A DNA stretch of 64,000 nt from Clitoria ternatea (GCA_037962975.1 CM075674.1:39880501-39944500), one strand, 5' to 3'. Counted from the first letter of the stretch, positions 11,603 to 25,048 are shown. Notes: generated from the letters alone by a model not told the origin. A program made the numbers and translations.

Positions 11603-12508
11603 TCAAACATAAGTTTCACATTCAATGGGTTTCCCTCCATTGTCCAATGCCCCAGTAGCATTATTATTCTGAAACACAACCTTCAACCCTTCACAAATTG
11701 CCACTATCTCTGCAGTTCTGGTTGAAAAAGAACCAGACTTGAACATGTTCACAGAAGACACCCTTAGAGTAAAGGTAATAGATCCTGTGCCTTGCTCTTT
11801 AACCAAGTTATCCATTGTTGTCTTTTCTATCAGTTCTCCATTAAATTTTCTTGATGAACCCTTCACGTCCAAGTCCACCTTATCCTTCAACACAAAGCTA
11901 GGCACGTAATTACCTGCCAAAAGACCATCCTTGTACAAGAAACCAACCTTAAACTCGGAAAAATAAGCCACAAGTTTCTCGTTTGGGTTTTCAACGATCA
12001 TTTTTGTGTCCCATTGTCTAGCCAAAGTTGGCGTGGTGGTGAAGTTCGTCACGGACAAGGATGCAACCTTATACTTAGGTATTTCTGGAAGTAAAACCAA
12101 AGTTAGCATAAGGCTCGCAAATAAGAGGCATGTGACAAGGAAACAAGACCATAGTAGGAAGCGACGATAAAAATGGTTACTGGTATCAGAGCTATGATAG
12201 GTTGGAGGGGGACCATAGTAAGGGGTTTTGTGAGCGTAATGGTTGGCAGGGTAACCATTTGCGTACATGGCATAACCTTGAGGGTATGCATTTGGGCCTG
12301 TAGGGTAGCCTGGTGGTGCATAACACATTGGGTGCGGTGGTAATGGGTATGGCGGTGGGTGGACGGGGTATACGGTGGTGGTCAATGGTGGCGGCGGCAA
12401 GGATAGATCAACATGCTTATTAGAAGTTTGGGTTGTGAAATATGGTGATGATGATAATAATGATGGTTCTGATTGGAAGTTATGTTTATCCTGATTAGAT
12501 GATGTCAT
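11603..12508 (-). CDS. NDR1/HIN1-like (LEA_2) single-pass membrane protein
   Basis: An uninterrupted 301-residue frame. Residues 1-115 are a proline/tyrosine-rich cytosolic tail (PPPYPLPPHP, YAPPGYP, YYGPPPTY). A strongly hydrophobic segment at about 117-141 is the single membrane anchor, preceded by RR. The rest is a LEA_2 (water-stress and hypersensitive-response) domain with the family's NPN motif at 173-175 (VENPNEKLVAYFSEF) and a Cys-containing C-terminus (ECETYV). Length and layout fit NHL proteins with an extended N-terminus, which sit at the plasma membrane and take part in immune and stress responses; that role is inferred from family. The ATG is the first in frame, directly after AT-rich leader sequence. 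No intron is needed. Exact paralog not assigned. Confidence 0.88.
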   Translation of the reverse strand: MTSSNQDKHNFQSEPSLLSSSPYFTTQTSNKHVDLSLPPPPLTTTVYPVHPPPYPLPPHPMCYAPPGYPTGPNAYPQGYAMYANGYPANHYAHKTPYYGPPPTYHSSDTSNHFYRRFLLWSCFLVTCLLFASLMLTLVLLPEIPKYKVASLSVTNFTTTPTLARQWDTKMIVENPNEKLVAYFSEFKVGFLYKDGLLAGNYVPSFVLKDKVDLDVKGSSRKFNGELIEKTTMDNLVKEQGTGSITFTLRVSSVNMFKSGSFSTRTAEIVAICEGLKVVFQNNNATGALDNGGKPIECETYV

Positions 12509-13963
12509 TGTAGAGATTTTTTTTTATTTTTTGTTTAATTTTTCTCTCTCCCAATGATAATAGAGATGGTGAAAAAGGAGAGAGAAGTGATATGAGAGAG
12601 GAAAAAGAGAAACAATGTGGAAATTGAAAAATGTGAAGTTAGTTGTCCTAGGGAAAAAACAAGGAGGAGGGGTTTCATGGTGATGAAATAAAGGGGGAAA
12701 ACAAAATTAGATTGATAGAAACTCGTGATGACCATTGGTTTGCTTGTTTCTATATGGATGAGAAAACTATTAGAAATGGGTTAAGTAAAATCATGCCAAA
12801 TGTAGCAAACATCTAATGATAAATGTGTATATGTTTTAGTTATTGGTATAGATAAAACTATTTTTGCCCCATATTTAGAATGCTATATATTGTCAAATAT
12901 ACTTTTTTGGTGACTATATATTGCTAAATATGAAAAAAATACCACTTTAAATGGTATATAATTATCATTTATGAAAAATTATTTTAAGATTTTAAAAGGT
13001 CTAAGACTATTCCTTCATTAATTTATGTTTATCTTGGAAATTTTTTTATTGAGAAGTATATTTAAAATATATATTTTTCATAAATGTCACTATAATTAAA
13101 AATGACTCTTATGTGACTCTTAATAAAAGTTTTAAAATTATCTTTTCAAATTTGTTATAAAAACTATTCAATTACTATTATAATCTTCTAAAAATTAAAC
13201 ATCAACCTATATATATAGTATTATTTTATTTTTTAGTCTCATCTTTTCTGAAAGTCATTCCTTTAATGAATTTACTCTCACTTTATGATGATGTTAATCA
13301 ATACTCTCTAACTATTATTTTGTAATACACACTTTCTAGAGGGAGTGATATTTCTCAATTAAGACTTTTATTATTTAAAAATTAAAATTTAAAAATTAAA
13401 AATTCCAATTAATTAATATTTTAGAGAAAATATAAACACCATTACTAATGAATTTAACCATAAAGGGTAATTTTATTTTTATAAAATATATATTATGGTA
13501 TCGTACTTTTTAAAGCCAAGCTCAAGTTTTTTCACCAGATTATAAAAATATATAAACTATAGTTTTAAACTTCACAATGTAAGTATTTTCTTCACTTTAT
13601 GTTTTTTTTTATCAATTCAAGTTCAAGCTTCCAAGGTTTGTTTATTTAAATAAATCCATCGAGCTTGACCAATCCACTTTTTCGCATGTCAAGAAGCCTC
13701 AGTTTAAGGGTTCAAATGGACTCAACTCATCAATTTATACTATCCTTCATAAACTTAAAATACTAATAAATGTAAATTGATTTTGTTAGGATTTACCATT
13801 GTAACGGAAATTTTAGGAGAAATAAAGCAATGTATGTAGTGATATATATTTTGAAGTAAGAAATTATACCGGATTTTTTTTATTAGTTTAATAAAGATAT
13901 TGTTGAGACTTTGGTAAATGTATTATTATTTGACGTAGTTTTGAAAAGTATTTGAGTATTGTA
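12509..13963. other. Promoter side of the LEA_2 gene and AT-rich intergenic DNA
   Basis: The first 250 bases are AG/CT-rich on the minus strand, as in a plant 5' leader. No definite TATA box could be assigned. The remainder is very AT-rich with no coding signature. Confidence 0.45.
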
Positions 13964-15802
13964 TGTAACATCCCATTTCTTAATTATTGATTAATTTAAG
14001 ATTAATCAATAATTAATTGGGATTGTTAGATTAAATTCAAAGTAGGTATGTTATTTTTTGAAATGATTTGGGTAATTTTTGGGTAACTAAAGGTTATCAG
14101 ATTGGTTTCAGAAATTAACTGAACGTCTAAAATTACTATTTTATCCCTAAAACTAAAACAAATCAAATTCACTATCCTAATTCACTCATGCACATGCGGC
14201 CAAGAAAGGAAAAAGGATCAAAAGCTTCTTCTCTTCCATTTCCTTACCTGTGGCTTCACAACTCCATAAGCATCTTTCTTTATGCTCATCAAAGCTAAGG
14301 CAAGCTAGGACCTAATTTTCCTTTCTTAATTATGCGGGCAGCTTTAGGGTTTCTTCGTTTAGCATTCGTCAAGGTAAGGTTCCATACCCCCTTGCCAGTT
14401 TTTGTTCCATTCTTTAAATTCAAGCCTTGATTTCTTCAGTTTCATGCTTTGAGTAAGCTTTAGAACCATTATCAGGTTGTGGGCAGCTTTGTGGACCTTG
14501 CGTGTTAATTTCTCCATTGATTGGTAAGTTATATAAAGACCCATTGTTCAACTTTGGTTCAAATTCAGGAATTCAAGGTTTAATTTCTTATTTTTAATAG
14601 CCATTTTAGAACCAATTCAAATTAATGGGCAGCTTCAGAAGCATTAGAAACTCGATTTCAAAACTTGTCAGCGATGTTCGGTAAGTCGTAATCTTCTGAA
14701 CCTTCACCATTTTGCTAATTTGATGATATTAGCAATGTTTTGGGTTTTCGATAAGTTAGGAAATACTTAAAATATATAAGTTTAGCTATCAGTTAATTAA
14801 TTGAAAAACTATCGAGTTGTGTTCATTGTAGGATAGTTACCAAAATCGAGTCGGGATGCATTTTTGAGCTTTGAAATCTTGGATTCTAGGTAGGCGAATA
14901 TTATATATTTTAAATGTATAAGTTATGAACGGATAAGGGATATACTTGTATTTATTTGTGAACATTATTTGATTGATATAGACAATGAAATTAATGAATG
15001 ATGATTATATAATTGACTTGGTAGTATATTTGTTTTTAGTGATTATCGTTTATTTGATTGATGGTTATAGAATTGGATGAATCTTCGTTCATATAGTTGA
15101 ATGATTATTTTTTTATGATTAATGATGATCAATGTATGTGAATTACCCTTGGATTGGTATGTGTATTGGTTGATGATGAAATTGATTGAATTGAGAAATT
15201 GTGATGAATCATTGTATTGATGGTGTTGATAAGCTTGGGATAACTTAATTAATAACGAGAATCGATTATAATTGATGGTTGTGCATAGCATTTGCATAAG
15301 GACATACACAAGACTACAGGGGGCCTGTGATGTCGGCCCAAATGGAAGGGTGGCCTTTGGATAGGCATAGACCTTGTGGTGGTTTCTTCAGATTCCATGG
15401 ACGCCTTCGAGTGAGACTCAAAGCAGGTCCACAACACCGTTGTTGATTTAGCGTTGTCACTTAGAGTGACTGGTGGTGCAATATAGGTGGGCAGTTGGAT
15501 ATCTATAAAATGATTAAATAATTAGAGAAATTTTTGTCGTTAGAGTCGGATCCACATGCACGTGCATTAGTTTTGTGAGGCAGCCATTATTGAGATTAAA
15601 AGTTATGGGACAACTATTGATGATGAATTGAGTGTTGTGAGGTAGCCATGGATGTTTGACATTGTGTGATATACATCCAAATTGATGTATATGTATGAAT
15701 ATATGTTAAATGGCAATGTTTGTGATGATGATGCATTAAATTATACTTGAACTGGATAGATATTTGTATATTATGGCAAATCTGGTTTTGTATTTATCAT
15801 TT

Positions 15803-15838
<36 letters not shown>
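15803..15838. repeat. (TA)n microsatellite
   Basis: A simple alternating TA tract inside the LTR-like sequence. Confidence 0.9.
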
Positions 15839-15840
<2 letters not shown>

Positions 15841-15934
15841 TTCCCTGCACCGATTTTTAATATTATAGTGAACCTAGATCGAAAAGAAGATCGGTGAACA
15901 ACTTGTGAAGTTAGGCTGACAATCCTTTGGAATG

Positions 15935-15937
<3 letters not shown>

Positions 15938-15989
<52 letters not shown>

Positions 15990-15990
15990 T
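15938..15990. repeat. (CA)n(TA)n compound microsatellite
   Basis: An alternating CA tract runs directly into a TA tract. Confidence 0.9.
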
Positions 15991-16699
15991 TGTATAGCTT
16001 TTGATATGTATAGCCTTGGCCAACTTTTTGTTGATATTTATGTATGTAATTGTATAATGGATTAGGTAGCTGATAACTTCTCTGGAGGTTTAGAATTGGT
16101 TTTGATACCTATATAAATACATATGAGATTTTAATGATTAAATATAGATGTTTATGCTCAGGATTGAATTACATAATGATGTGTTATTGAAATTGTATTA
16201 TGGGTAGGTATTGTGGATGACATTAATCCTAGAACATAGTTATTGATGAGTATATGATGGTAAATACATTCTAGTATTGATATTAGATGATTTAGTATGT
16301 TGAATTTGTGAAAATTCATGTTAAATAGGAAATTGGATAGACTAAATTAAGATATGTGAGGTTTTGGAATTTCTGGATAGGTTTGACAGCTTCTATAAGA
16401 TATTAGAATTGTGTGAGAATTGGTTTAGTTCAAATTGAATGGGATTTGATAGGTTAAGTTGAGAAATATGACCTAAAATGGTCAAAATACATTTTTTTTG
16501 CATATCTCCCTCGTTCTTGGGATTTTTTAGGTGCGAACAGGAACATGTCATAGATAGGTATAAATACTTTCTGTAAAATTTGTCTCATTCAGGCGAGGTT
16601 TGGGCAGTTTAAGCACCCGAGTAAATTGGAGTTTTAAATAAAACGTGTTATTTCTGCCATTGTCGGTAAATTAGTAGGGCGGTCCGAAAATTATATATG

Positions 16700-17180
16700 T
16701 CGAACTAGCCTTTCCTCCCTTCATGAAAGTTCTAGGTATCCAAGCTACAGAGGTATACAAATTGGATTCACCTTAATCAGAGTTTCGTAGCTCAACTTAT
16801 GCGTAGAAAACTGTAGCACGCCTCTGCTAGAAATCTCCAATAGGATAGTTCTACATAATGCAGTACTAGGCCCAACTTAGGCCGAATTAGCCTCTCCTTC
16901 CTTTATCAAAGTTGTAGGTATCTGAACTATAAAGGTGTAGCTACGAGATTCACCTCAATCAGAGTTTTATAGCTCAATTTATGCATGAAAAACTAAACTA
17001 TGTCATTGTTAAAATCCTAAACAAAACAGTTCTACATAATGCAATACGGGGCCCAATCTAGGTTGAGTTAGCCTCTTGTCCCTTCATCAAAGTTATAGGT
17101 ATTCAAGCTACGGAGGTATGCCAATTAGATTCACCTTAATCGGAGTCTCATAGCTCAAGTTATGCATAAGATAACAAACC
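16700..17180 (+). repeat. Three-copy tandem module of about 180 bp in the LTR
   Basis: Copies begin near 16706, 16890 and 17072. Each has the ordered phrases CCTTCATCAAAGTTNTAGGTAT, AGATTCACCTNAATCNGAGT and ATAGCTCAANTTATGC. The first two copies also share AGTTCTACATAATGCA. The copies differ by many substitutions, so the array is old. A further weak copy may lie at 17255-17300. Confidence 0.8.
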
Positions 17181-17300
17181 TATATATATTTTTCATTTTT
17201 AACCTTTTCACTTAGCTTTCACCAAATCTTTCTAGGTATGTTTTACATAGTATTAGAGGTATCCAAGCAACCTATTTTGGTACGCAAATCGAAAAAAATC

Positions 17301-18308
17301 CCTATATTTTTATTAAAGTGTTACATGTTATGTATAGAGAGCAAAATAACAATCTATACTTATAAAATCATCATAAACCCGTATACGATATATTTACAAA
17401 TATACATGAGTTTTTGTTGTTAATGAAAGATATTGTGGTGATAAAACCATAAAAGTTGAAGTAAATATAAACAAAAATGTTGGAGTTAAGTTTTATCGTT
17501 CTTTTTCTCGAGTGTATGTTATCTTACTTAGCATGTAAACACAATCAATCAAGTCAATGCTACATAGATTTCACTAAACTTGACCCCTTAGAGTATAAAT
17601 CCTAAATTCTTTCCACGAATAACGATCCCTTAACTATTTGACAAAATTCATTGCATTATGCATTGGTCTTAACAACCATTAAATTCAACTTTATCTCCTA
17701 AACAAAGAATATAATGAATATTTCATTCCTCAAACTGTTTAAAAACCCCAAATACACACGTGAAAGATTCTCTCATTTACTAAATACATTTTAATTTAAT
17801 CAGTTTCCAAGCTCTCAACTTTAAATTAACTTATCCATTAATTTTATCGAATATAATCCACATATTATTCATTGCCAATTTCTTTTTATGAAACATATAC
17901 ATGTAAAAGAAAAATAATAATAAATAAAAATAATTAGAGATAACATCACATTCATCGTCAATTCCTTTTTATAAAACTATAAAAAAATGATTTGACATTA
18001 TTCATCGCTTTTGTTCATCCCTATCAAAGTATAGCTTTAGAGTTAGGCCACGTTTACTTTCAGGAAATACGTTTTGTTATTATTTTTTGTTTTTACTGTT
18101 AAGTACAGAACTAAAGCCGCATTTTAATTACAAAAATAGTTGCTTGTATGGCTGAGCTGATGCACAATGAGCACTTCAGTGAGTTAGGTTAGAATCTTCT
18201 GGTGCAAGTTCCTTACGATAGGTTGCTATAAATACTCGCTTTAATCAGTCTTCATATATTCTCGGTTTCAGAAATATAACATAATCATGTTTACATCCTC
18301 TTCTGTCT
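17301..18308. other. Intergenic region and 3' flank of the EXO70 gene
   Basis: AT-rich with no coding signature. The last few hundred bases should hold the 3' untranslated region of the minus-strand EXO70 gene. No poly(A) signal was assigned. Confidence 0.45.
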
Positions 18309-21300
18309 CTACTTCTGAGAACCCCAGTTCTTGCTCTCGAAAAAGTCACCTAGCATTTGCTCGAGATTCTCGGGGGAGTATCTTATGTACTTTTGAGGAT
18401 TTTTGCCATTCTCAACCATGCACCTGAAAAATCAAATACTAGTTCATCACCATAAAAATGCATAAAGTTTTATAGGAAAGAATTAAAAAATTGAAACGTA
18501 CCCAAAACGTTTAATGAAAGATCTATATGCGGGCAATAGGACTTCAGCAACAGCCAATCTAAGGGATTCACGCAATTCACTATCAGGTACAGTCCACTGA
18601 GTTTGTCTCTCATAAAGCTCCTCAATTTGAGAATTGAAGGTTTTCAACTTATCTTTAATTGTTGCTCTTGAAACTCCACTAGTGCTCTCCACTCCACTAG
18701 ATGAATTTGCCCCTTGCACAGTGAGACACTGCAATATCTACATAGACATAAAGCAAAGCCTACAAATTAATCACAATTTTTCTTCTGGCTCACAGGAAAT
18801 CAAACTTGCATCAAATGTTCGCAACAATTCACGTTTTTTACTTAACCAACTAAATTGGTCTCATTCATTTATTTGTCTAACTATAATTAAATCTTCAAAG
18901 AATTAGCAATGAATTATTTAAAAGGTTTTGTTAACATAAGTTTAAGCTACTATAAGCTTTTTTTCATAAGCAAATTACTATGAGTGGTAATATTTTATTA
19001 TAAAGAAATACAATCATCATATGAAAAATATATAAGATGTAATAATAACTATATTCTTTTATAAGAAAAAGATCAATTTTAACTAAACTAAACCTGGTAT
19101 GTCAACATACGTAATTCAACAATACATACATAACTTTTACTATTGAATTTAACACGCACCTTTGCCCACGATATCCTTTTGTATTGATTGGCATGTTGTT
19201 GCACAATTCTTCTATGTATTTGCACCCAGTCATCCCCCAACATGTCTTTTGCCTCCGACCTGTGAGAACAATATGTAAAATAGAATTGAATCTGGATACA
19301 ATCTAAAGCTTATAGTACTATATGTTACATGAAAAGGAAAAATCAACAAATAATTAACCTTCTCACAGATCTCACGATGTAATGAATATTGTTCATAAGA
19401 AATAACTGGGTCAATGCAGGATCCTTGTACTGTTTTGATTTTCCATCCAGATTATTCTGGAGAGCTTGCATAATTCTTGTTGTAACAGCTGCTAATTGTG
19501 CTTCTGGATCATTGGGATCGAACTCTTGAAAGAGTTGTTTCAGAGTTGATTGATAACTGTCCATATTTTGCATCCATAATGAGATGTTAGAAGTTGCAAA
19601 GACAACAAGGTCCACAGCAGAAAAAATTGAATAACAGAATATGAATGGTACTGTGCGGCTCAAATTCCGCAGAAAAAAAGGACTATTTGGATTAGGAAGT
19701 GTAAGAATAATAAGGGGTTTGAACCCTGCTTTCAACACTTAATATTCATATTAAGTACTAACTTTGTTAACATTACGAGATAAACATTTGAAGAAATTAA
19801 GGAAAACGGCCTGAACCAATCACAAAAATGCATTTGAAGAAAAAGAAAAAGAAAAAGTAGCTACAATATAAACAAATCAATATCACTCACTCATAAAGAA
19901 ACTTCACGTAATTGATCACATAGCTGGTTAGAGGATGAACCGTTCCATCTAGCACTGCAGTTTTAGTGGCATCTTTTTCTACTGCATCCTCAAAGTCTGC
20001 AAAGGTTTCTTGGGCTGTCTGAGCTAGTCTCTTTGTCAAATTCATTGCAGCTTCCCTCATTTCCGTGCAAGTTTTGCTTTCAAAAATCATCTCAATCTGC
20101 ATTACATATTAACCCCACCAAAAGCAAAAGATTAAAAATATCACACAAATAACATACCAAAAAATGGATTATAATGAAATTCTGCATAAATTTATATAAA
20201 TATCAAAAGGACCAGCCTAGATCAGTGATACTACCAATTCAAAGAATTAATGATCAAGTGTTTCTTTCAATTAATGCCAACACAAATCTACTTCAAAACT
20301 AGAGTTTTTTCCGCAGTATTATTTCCTTATCATATACTATGTTCTATTGTTATTTATTTCATTGAGCTCTGTTTTTTTTCTAATCTCTAGGGGCTATTTA
20401 AGGAAATATTTTAACTTCTCGATTTGTTAGATTGACAACAAAGTAAAAACTATTAAAAAATACCTCTGGTTGAAGTTCTCTCATTATCTCATACATGTCT
20501 AGAAGAACAAATAATTTCTCAGGTGATCTCTTGCTTCTTGCTATAGCCTCTCCAAAACTAAGAAGCATACCCACACTACTAGCAGTGACTTCAGCGAAAC
20601 ATTGAGATTTCAAAGTGTCCACTCCCTCAAATATTTGATCACAAATTTTCTTCTCCCCAGAAATCAATAGCTTGACCTGTTCTAAGTAAAATCCATTAGC
20701 AAGAAACATAAGGCCAAAACAAGACAAATAAAAAAAGGATTTCATTTTCATCTTACAGCAATTCTCATGTAATGAATCCAATTCCCAATCTTAGCCTCGA
20801 GAACTTCCCACTGCATTTTTTGAACATCATCCTTACTCAACCTCTCTACACCTAACTTCCTAAGACTCTGTTCCAGAACTGCAGCACGAGTCTCTCTACA
20901 AATTTGGAACATATAGTTATCATGATTCAAATTTGAAAGAATGATAAGTATATCAAGCTTTAAACGAATAAACCCTCAAATTAGTCATCGTAATGGTCAC
21001 AAAACAACATTTAATTTAGTCATTTTTAATTGTAAATAACAGTAAAAAAATATAGTACAAAATAACAAAAATAAATTATATTTTGTAATATCAGGTACCG
21101 ATTTGAGATTTAATGATTAAGTCGAGGGTTTACTGAGATTTAAACATGTTACATGCAATCACTTGGTCATCTGATTATATATGTGGAAAGAAAGAAACAT
21201 TTGACTACCTATACATTCGAAAGAGTTGTTGTTGATGGCCAGCTTGAACCATTTGTTGTGCTAAATCATGAAGCAAAGGTATAACTCTGGGTGGTATGAG

Positions 21301-22495
21301 GGTTGGAAGTGTGAAGGTAACAGCTTCCAGACTTGGTTTTCCTGATTGGTTTTTGCCACCACCGTCATTGTGCTTCGCAGATGGCCTTAGAGAGTTTGGT
21401 AGACAGTCAAAGAGACGATCAGGTTCCACAGGCTTACTGAAAATCAAAAGGCAACTTGTTAACATTTTTGTCATGATATACATTTTGATTTTAGGTACTT
21501 GAAAGCTTTCAAGTTTCAAGTACCTAAGATGAGATATGCATAAAGAAAACAGCTCACAAAGAAAATACTACACATTTTACTCTACAGGTTTCTTGGCCAA
21601 TTTAAATGACTAAGAATCCGATAGATGAAGTAAACAATAAAAACAAAATCATTTATATAACTTCATATTATTTAGTCCAGTTTATCCATCAATAAGATTT
21701 AAAATTTCTACTGCTTCTATTATATATTATACCAAGTTTTTTTGTTTCTCTTTACCTCAATTTTCAGGCTGAGTTTAAGCAACAAATGATATTCATAAAT
21801 CAATCATATCAAATACTATTTAATATTAGTTTTTGTTCCTTATCTCTCTTCTTTTTCCGTCTTATCATTTATCATATTTATCAGTTCCTCTCTTCTTTTT
21901 ATTCTTCCTATTTTTCTCTTCAAGCACCAAAAAGACAGTATTTTTAGTGATGTCTAATGATAATTTTCCAAGTTTAAGCCACTTAAAAGTTGGAATCAAT
22001 ACAGTCACAACATGATAAATACGAAAGTGTGATAAAGAGAATATTTTCTTTAAAAATTATGCTTTAAGTAACTTAAACTCAACATTTAACTGTGAGGCAT
22101 CTAAAAGCTATGAAGCACGAACACTTCTCTTATTTAAATTGTTACAGTTTCAGATATATTTTTGATACTGACACCTCCATGACACCTCTCCAACATGTAT
22201 AGACACTCCTCAATAAGTATCCCATTAAAAAATTATTTTTATCGGTTTGAACACATGAGCCGATACCTCTGTAGAATTAGAACACTTGAGTCGACACGGC
22301 TGTAAAACTTGAAGATACTTAGACCGACACCTTCATATAGATGGACACATACTAATCTTGTTAAAAATATATTTTTTATATTTTTAATTTAACTTAATTA
22401 TAATATAAAATATCAAAAAGTAATGCTTATTACTCATATTTTAGGGTTTAATATCATGATCAAAATATAAACTTTTGAAATTTTGATTTGAGAAG

Positions 22496-22554
<59 letters not shown>

Positions 22555-24718
22555 GCATGTTAATTATTAATTTAGACTTTTTTTTGTTATGTTTTTATAT
22601 TTTATTTTATTTGAATTTCTCCCTATTTATACACATCATATACCATGTTTTAATGTCCTATATTTTAGAGATCATCCGTATCAAAATGTATATGTCATAT
22701 CCAGTATCCATATCAAAATTAGTGCACCAGAATATAAGAGTTAACAAAACCATATACGTATATAAATACATTAAGGACTCGTTTGATAGGCAATTCAAAA
22801 TTTAAAAAGACGAACCTGTAATTTGTCAAAAGATGTTTAAATTCCTCTTCTAACTTTGACATAGCTTTGGCAAGCAAACTATTGGCGTGATTGACGACAC
22901 TTTCACTACTTTTGAAACTTTTTCTGCTACTGAAGAAACGAACATTAGATCTCAATTGATCGACTGCTTCTAAATAGGATTCCAGGTCCTCATGTGGCCC
23001 TCGTAGTATTTTTGCCTCCGCCTAATAATTAAATTTGAATGGACATAAAAAAAATTATAAGCTTCTTCAATAAACAATTACCAATTCTACTAAACCTATA
23101 AATTCCACAGAATTTTAGTTATAGGTCCAAATTAAAAATTATCAACCCGTAAATAATTTACTTGAAATTTTTCAACATTGAACTAGTAAAAGAAAATCTA
23201 GGATAGGAAGAGGTTATAGGCGATTGGGGAATCAAAATGGAAATCAATGCATGTCATTGTCAAATTTGTCTTTTTCTTTTTTCTTTTGTTTAATTACCCA
23301 ATTGAGACTCCAAGGTAATTAAACTTTCTCTTTTAACTAATATTCTCTCTGAGATTCAAATTATGCTTCTTCCACAAGATTCATAGTATTGGTTGTGAAA
23401 TTAATTTGTCTTTAGACACAGAAACATTTACATTGAATACAGCATTTTTTCTTTCTTTTTCCATTAAAAATAAAATTGAAACGCAGTAACCGCATACATA
23501 ATTACTCTAATAAAAGGCTACTAAGATCACACGAATTGAGAATAAAGTAAGGAAGATATACATAGACATACCTTTCTGGTCTGATCAAACTGACTTAGAA
23601 TCATATCTGCTGCTTTAAAAGCCTTGTCAATATTGTCATGAGCACTTCGAATAGAATGTGTTTTTATCTACGAAGTAGCAAACCAAAGAAATAACAAACA
23701 AAACACTAAATAACACTATTTAAGTCAATACAACAGTAGAACCACACTTGCTTCGTAAGAAATGGTGAGGAACAGAGATTAACAGATTCAGGAACAATGC
23801 TTGATATATATACACCTCGTGATTGCAATGCTAAGTGAGAAAAATAATCATAATAAATGCATTTTCTTATAATACTATATATCTCAGTCCTTTTTATGAT
23901 AAACAAATAAGTAAAATCATCACAACTCGATGGCAACATTAGAAACAATAATCTTAATTAACAATTTCATTAACTTAAATTTTGTTCTAAGATTACCTAT
24001 AACATCAAATAGTTAAAATAGTAGGAGAACAAGGAATACTTCCTACGATAGATTAACGATATAACGTTTGATTACGTAACTTAATTAGAAGCTAATTTAT
24101 TAAGTTATTTTTATAGAATTGTTCATACTATGAATTTTAGTATAAAAACTGTTGAGTTAAGCTAAAAGTCATCAATTAATTTTATAAGCCCCTCACACAT
24201 TCTTTCAGACATATGCTAAAGATATAAAAATTATAGATAACACGGTATATTTAAAAAGTTGTTCATGTTTCTTATATATTTTTATACAGAGGGGTAAAGA
24301 TTGGGAAGCGTGAGAGTCCTATTCCCAACCTATAAAGTTTATGTTAATTGGTTAATTTTTGTAAGTAAAAAAAATGGAATTCAGAATCTCACTTTCTTTT
24401 TCTTCTCCCTTCAGCATTGAACCAGCGTTATATGTAGAAGATTTGGGTTTCTTATGCTAAGGGAAAAAATAGTTCTTTTATTTGTTATGAAAAGGATGAA
24501 AAATAAAGACGATTGATGTGTTTTTGTATATTGGCAATTGTGATGGTAAAGGATGATACCTGAGTGGGACGCATTGCAGTTTCTAAAGCGGAAAGGCGAT
24601 GATCGAAAGAACCAAGAATGGAGACCATGTTATCGGTGATTGTCTGGCTCTTGTGCAGTGAGTCTTTGACAAACGTTGCTCTTCGTTGAAGAGCATCCAT
24701 GGCTTTTGAGACCCCCAT
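18309..24718 (-). CDS. EXO70A: Exocyst complex subunit EXO70, A subfamily (complete, 11 exons)
   Basis: Exons in transcript order: 24718-24560, 23667-23572, 23021-22816, 21436-21209, 20895-20757, 20676-20464, 20096-19891, 19556-19359, 19259-19160, 18737-18502 and 18423-18309 (stop TAG). All introns are GT-AG and the frame is kept, giving 631 residues, close to the roughly 640 of Arabidopsis EXO70A1. Diagnostic stretches are KSQTITDNMVSILGSFDHRL and HRLSALETAMRPTQ at the N-terminus, KPVEPDRLFDCLPNSLRP in exon 4, MQWEVLEAKIGNWIHYMRIA in exon 5, LDGTVHPLTSYVINYVKFLY in exon 7, and WTVPDSELRESLRLAVAEVL in exon 10. EXO70 is the exocyst subunit that binds plasma-membrane phosphoinositides and tethers secretory vesicles. 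The many introns fit the A clade, since most other plant EXO70 genes have few or none. Whether it is the A1 or A2 paralog was not resolved. Confidence 0.95.
22105..22740. repeat. Possible MITE-like repeat inside EXO70 intron 3
   Basis: The stretch starts with CTATGAAGCACGAACACTT and holds repeated GACAC(C/T)T and CCGACACC phrases. These resemble a plant repeat type with ends like CTATGAAGCAC. The expected inverted copy at the right end is not clear, and a TA microsatellite (22499-22552) interrupts it. Low confidence. Confidence 0.3.
22499..22552. repeat. (TA)n microsatellite in EXO70 intron 3
   Basis: About 25 consecutive TA units. Confidence 0.95.
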
Positions 24719-25048
24719 TCATAGGCTGTGCTTTGCTTTGATCCTCTTTTGTTTTCCCTTTAGCTTCGTTGTTGTTATTCTCACTTTGTTCCCGCGTGCT
24801 CGTCGCTAGATGCATAAAATTAGTTGAAGGTTCAAGTCCTAAAACCAAGTGTGGTTGCAATCCTACTTTCTCCATTTTTATAAATTTACCTTTTAACCCA
24901 AGCGAAACAAATATGTTCGCCCTACTATATCTCATTTAACACCAATTTTATCTTGTTGATAATTCATTAGACCATTTTTTTTTCAATGTGTATTCTATTA
25001 CATGCTACGTGACATATACTAAAAAACCGTTTATTAAAAACTTAGAAA
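24719..25048 (-). promoter_or_regulatory. Presumed 5' leader and promoter of EXO70A
   Basis: Sequence directly upstream of the EXO70 ATG on the minus strand. Frames overlapping exon 1 here are out of frame with it. No TATA box was assigned with confidence. Confidence 0.35.

Larger units (their letters stand above)
13964..17300 (+). mobile_element. Long Tekay-like LTR (solo LTR or remnant), right end uncertain
   Basis: It starts with TGTAACATCCC at 13964, the same start as the outer element's LTR. It is followed by ATTGATTAA/TTAATCAAT pairs and GGGTAATTTTTGGGTAACT, which recur in diverged form at 27078-27210. A splice-donor-like CAAGGTAAGG lies at 14370-14379, as in the LTR at 29478. A three-copy module at 16700-17180 closes it. 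No gag-pol follows, and no CA end with a target duplication could be fixed, so the right limit is approximate. The internal open frames have no recognisable product. Confidence 0.6.

Noticed and set aside
15043..15437. Minus-strand frames of 62-88 residues in the 13964 LTR-like sequence
   Set aside because: They fall in LTR sequence with no conserved domain and no coding bias.
24630..24935. 101-residue frame overlapping EXO70 exon 1
   Set aside because: Out of phase with exon 1, whose reading frame is fixed by strong similarity to EXO70A proteins.
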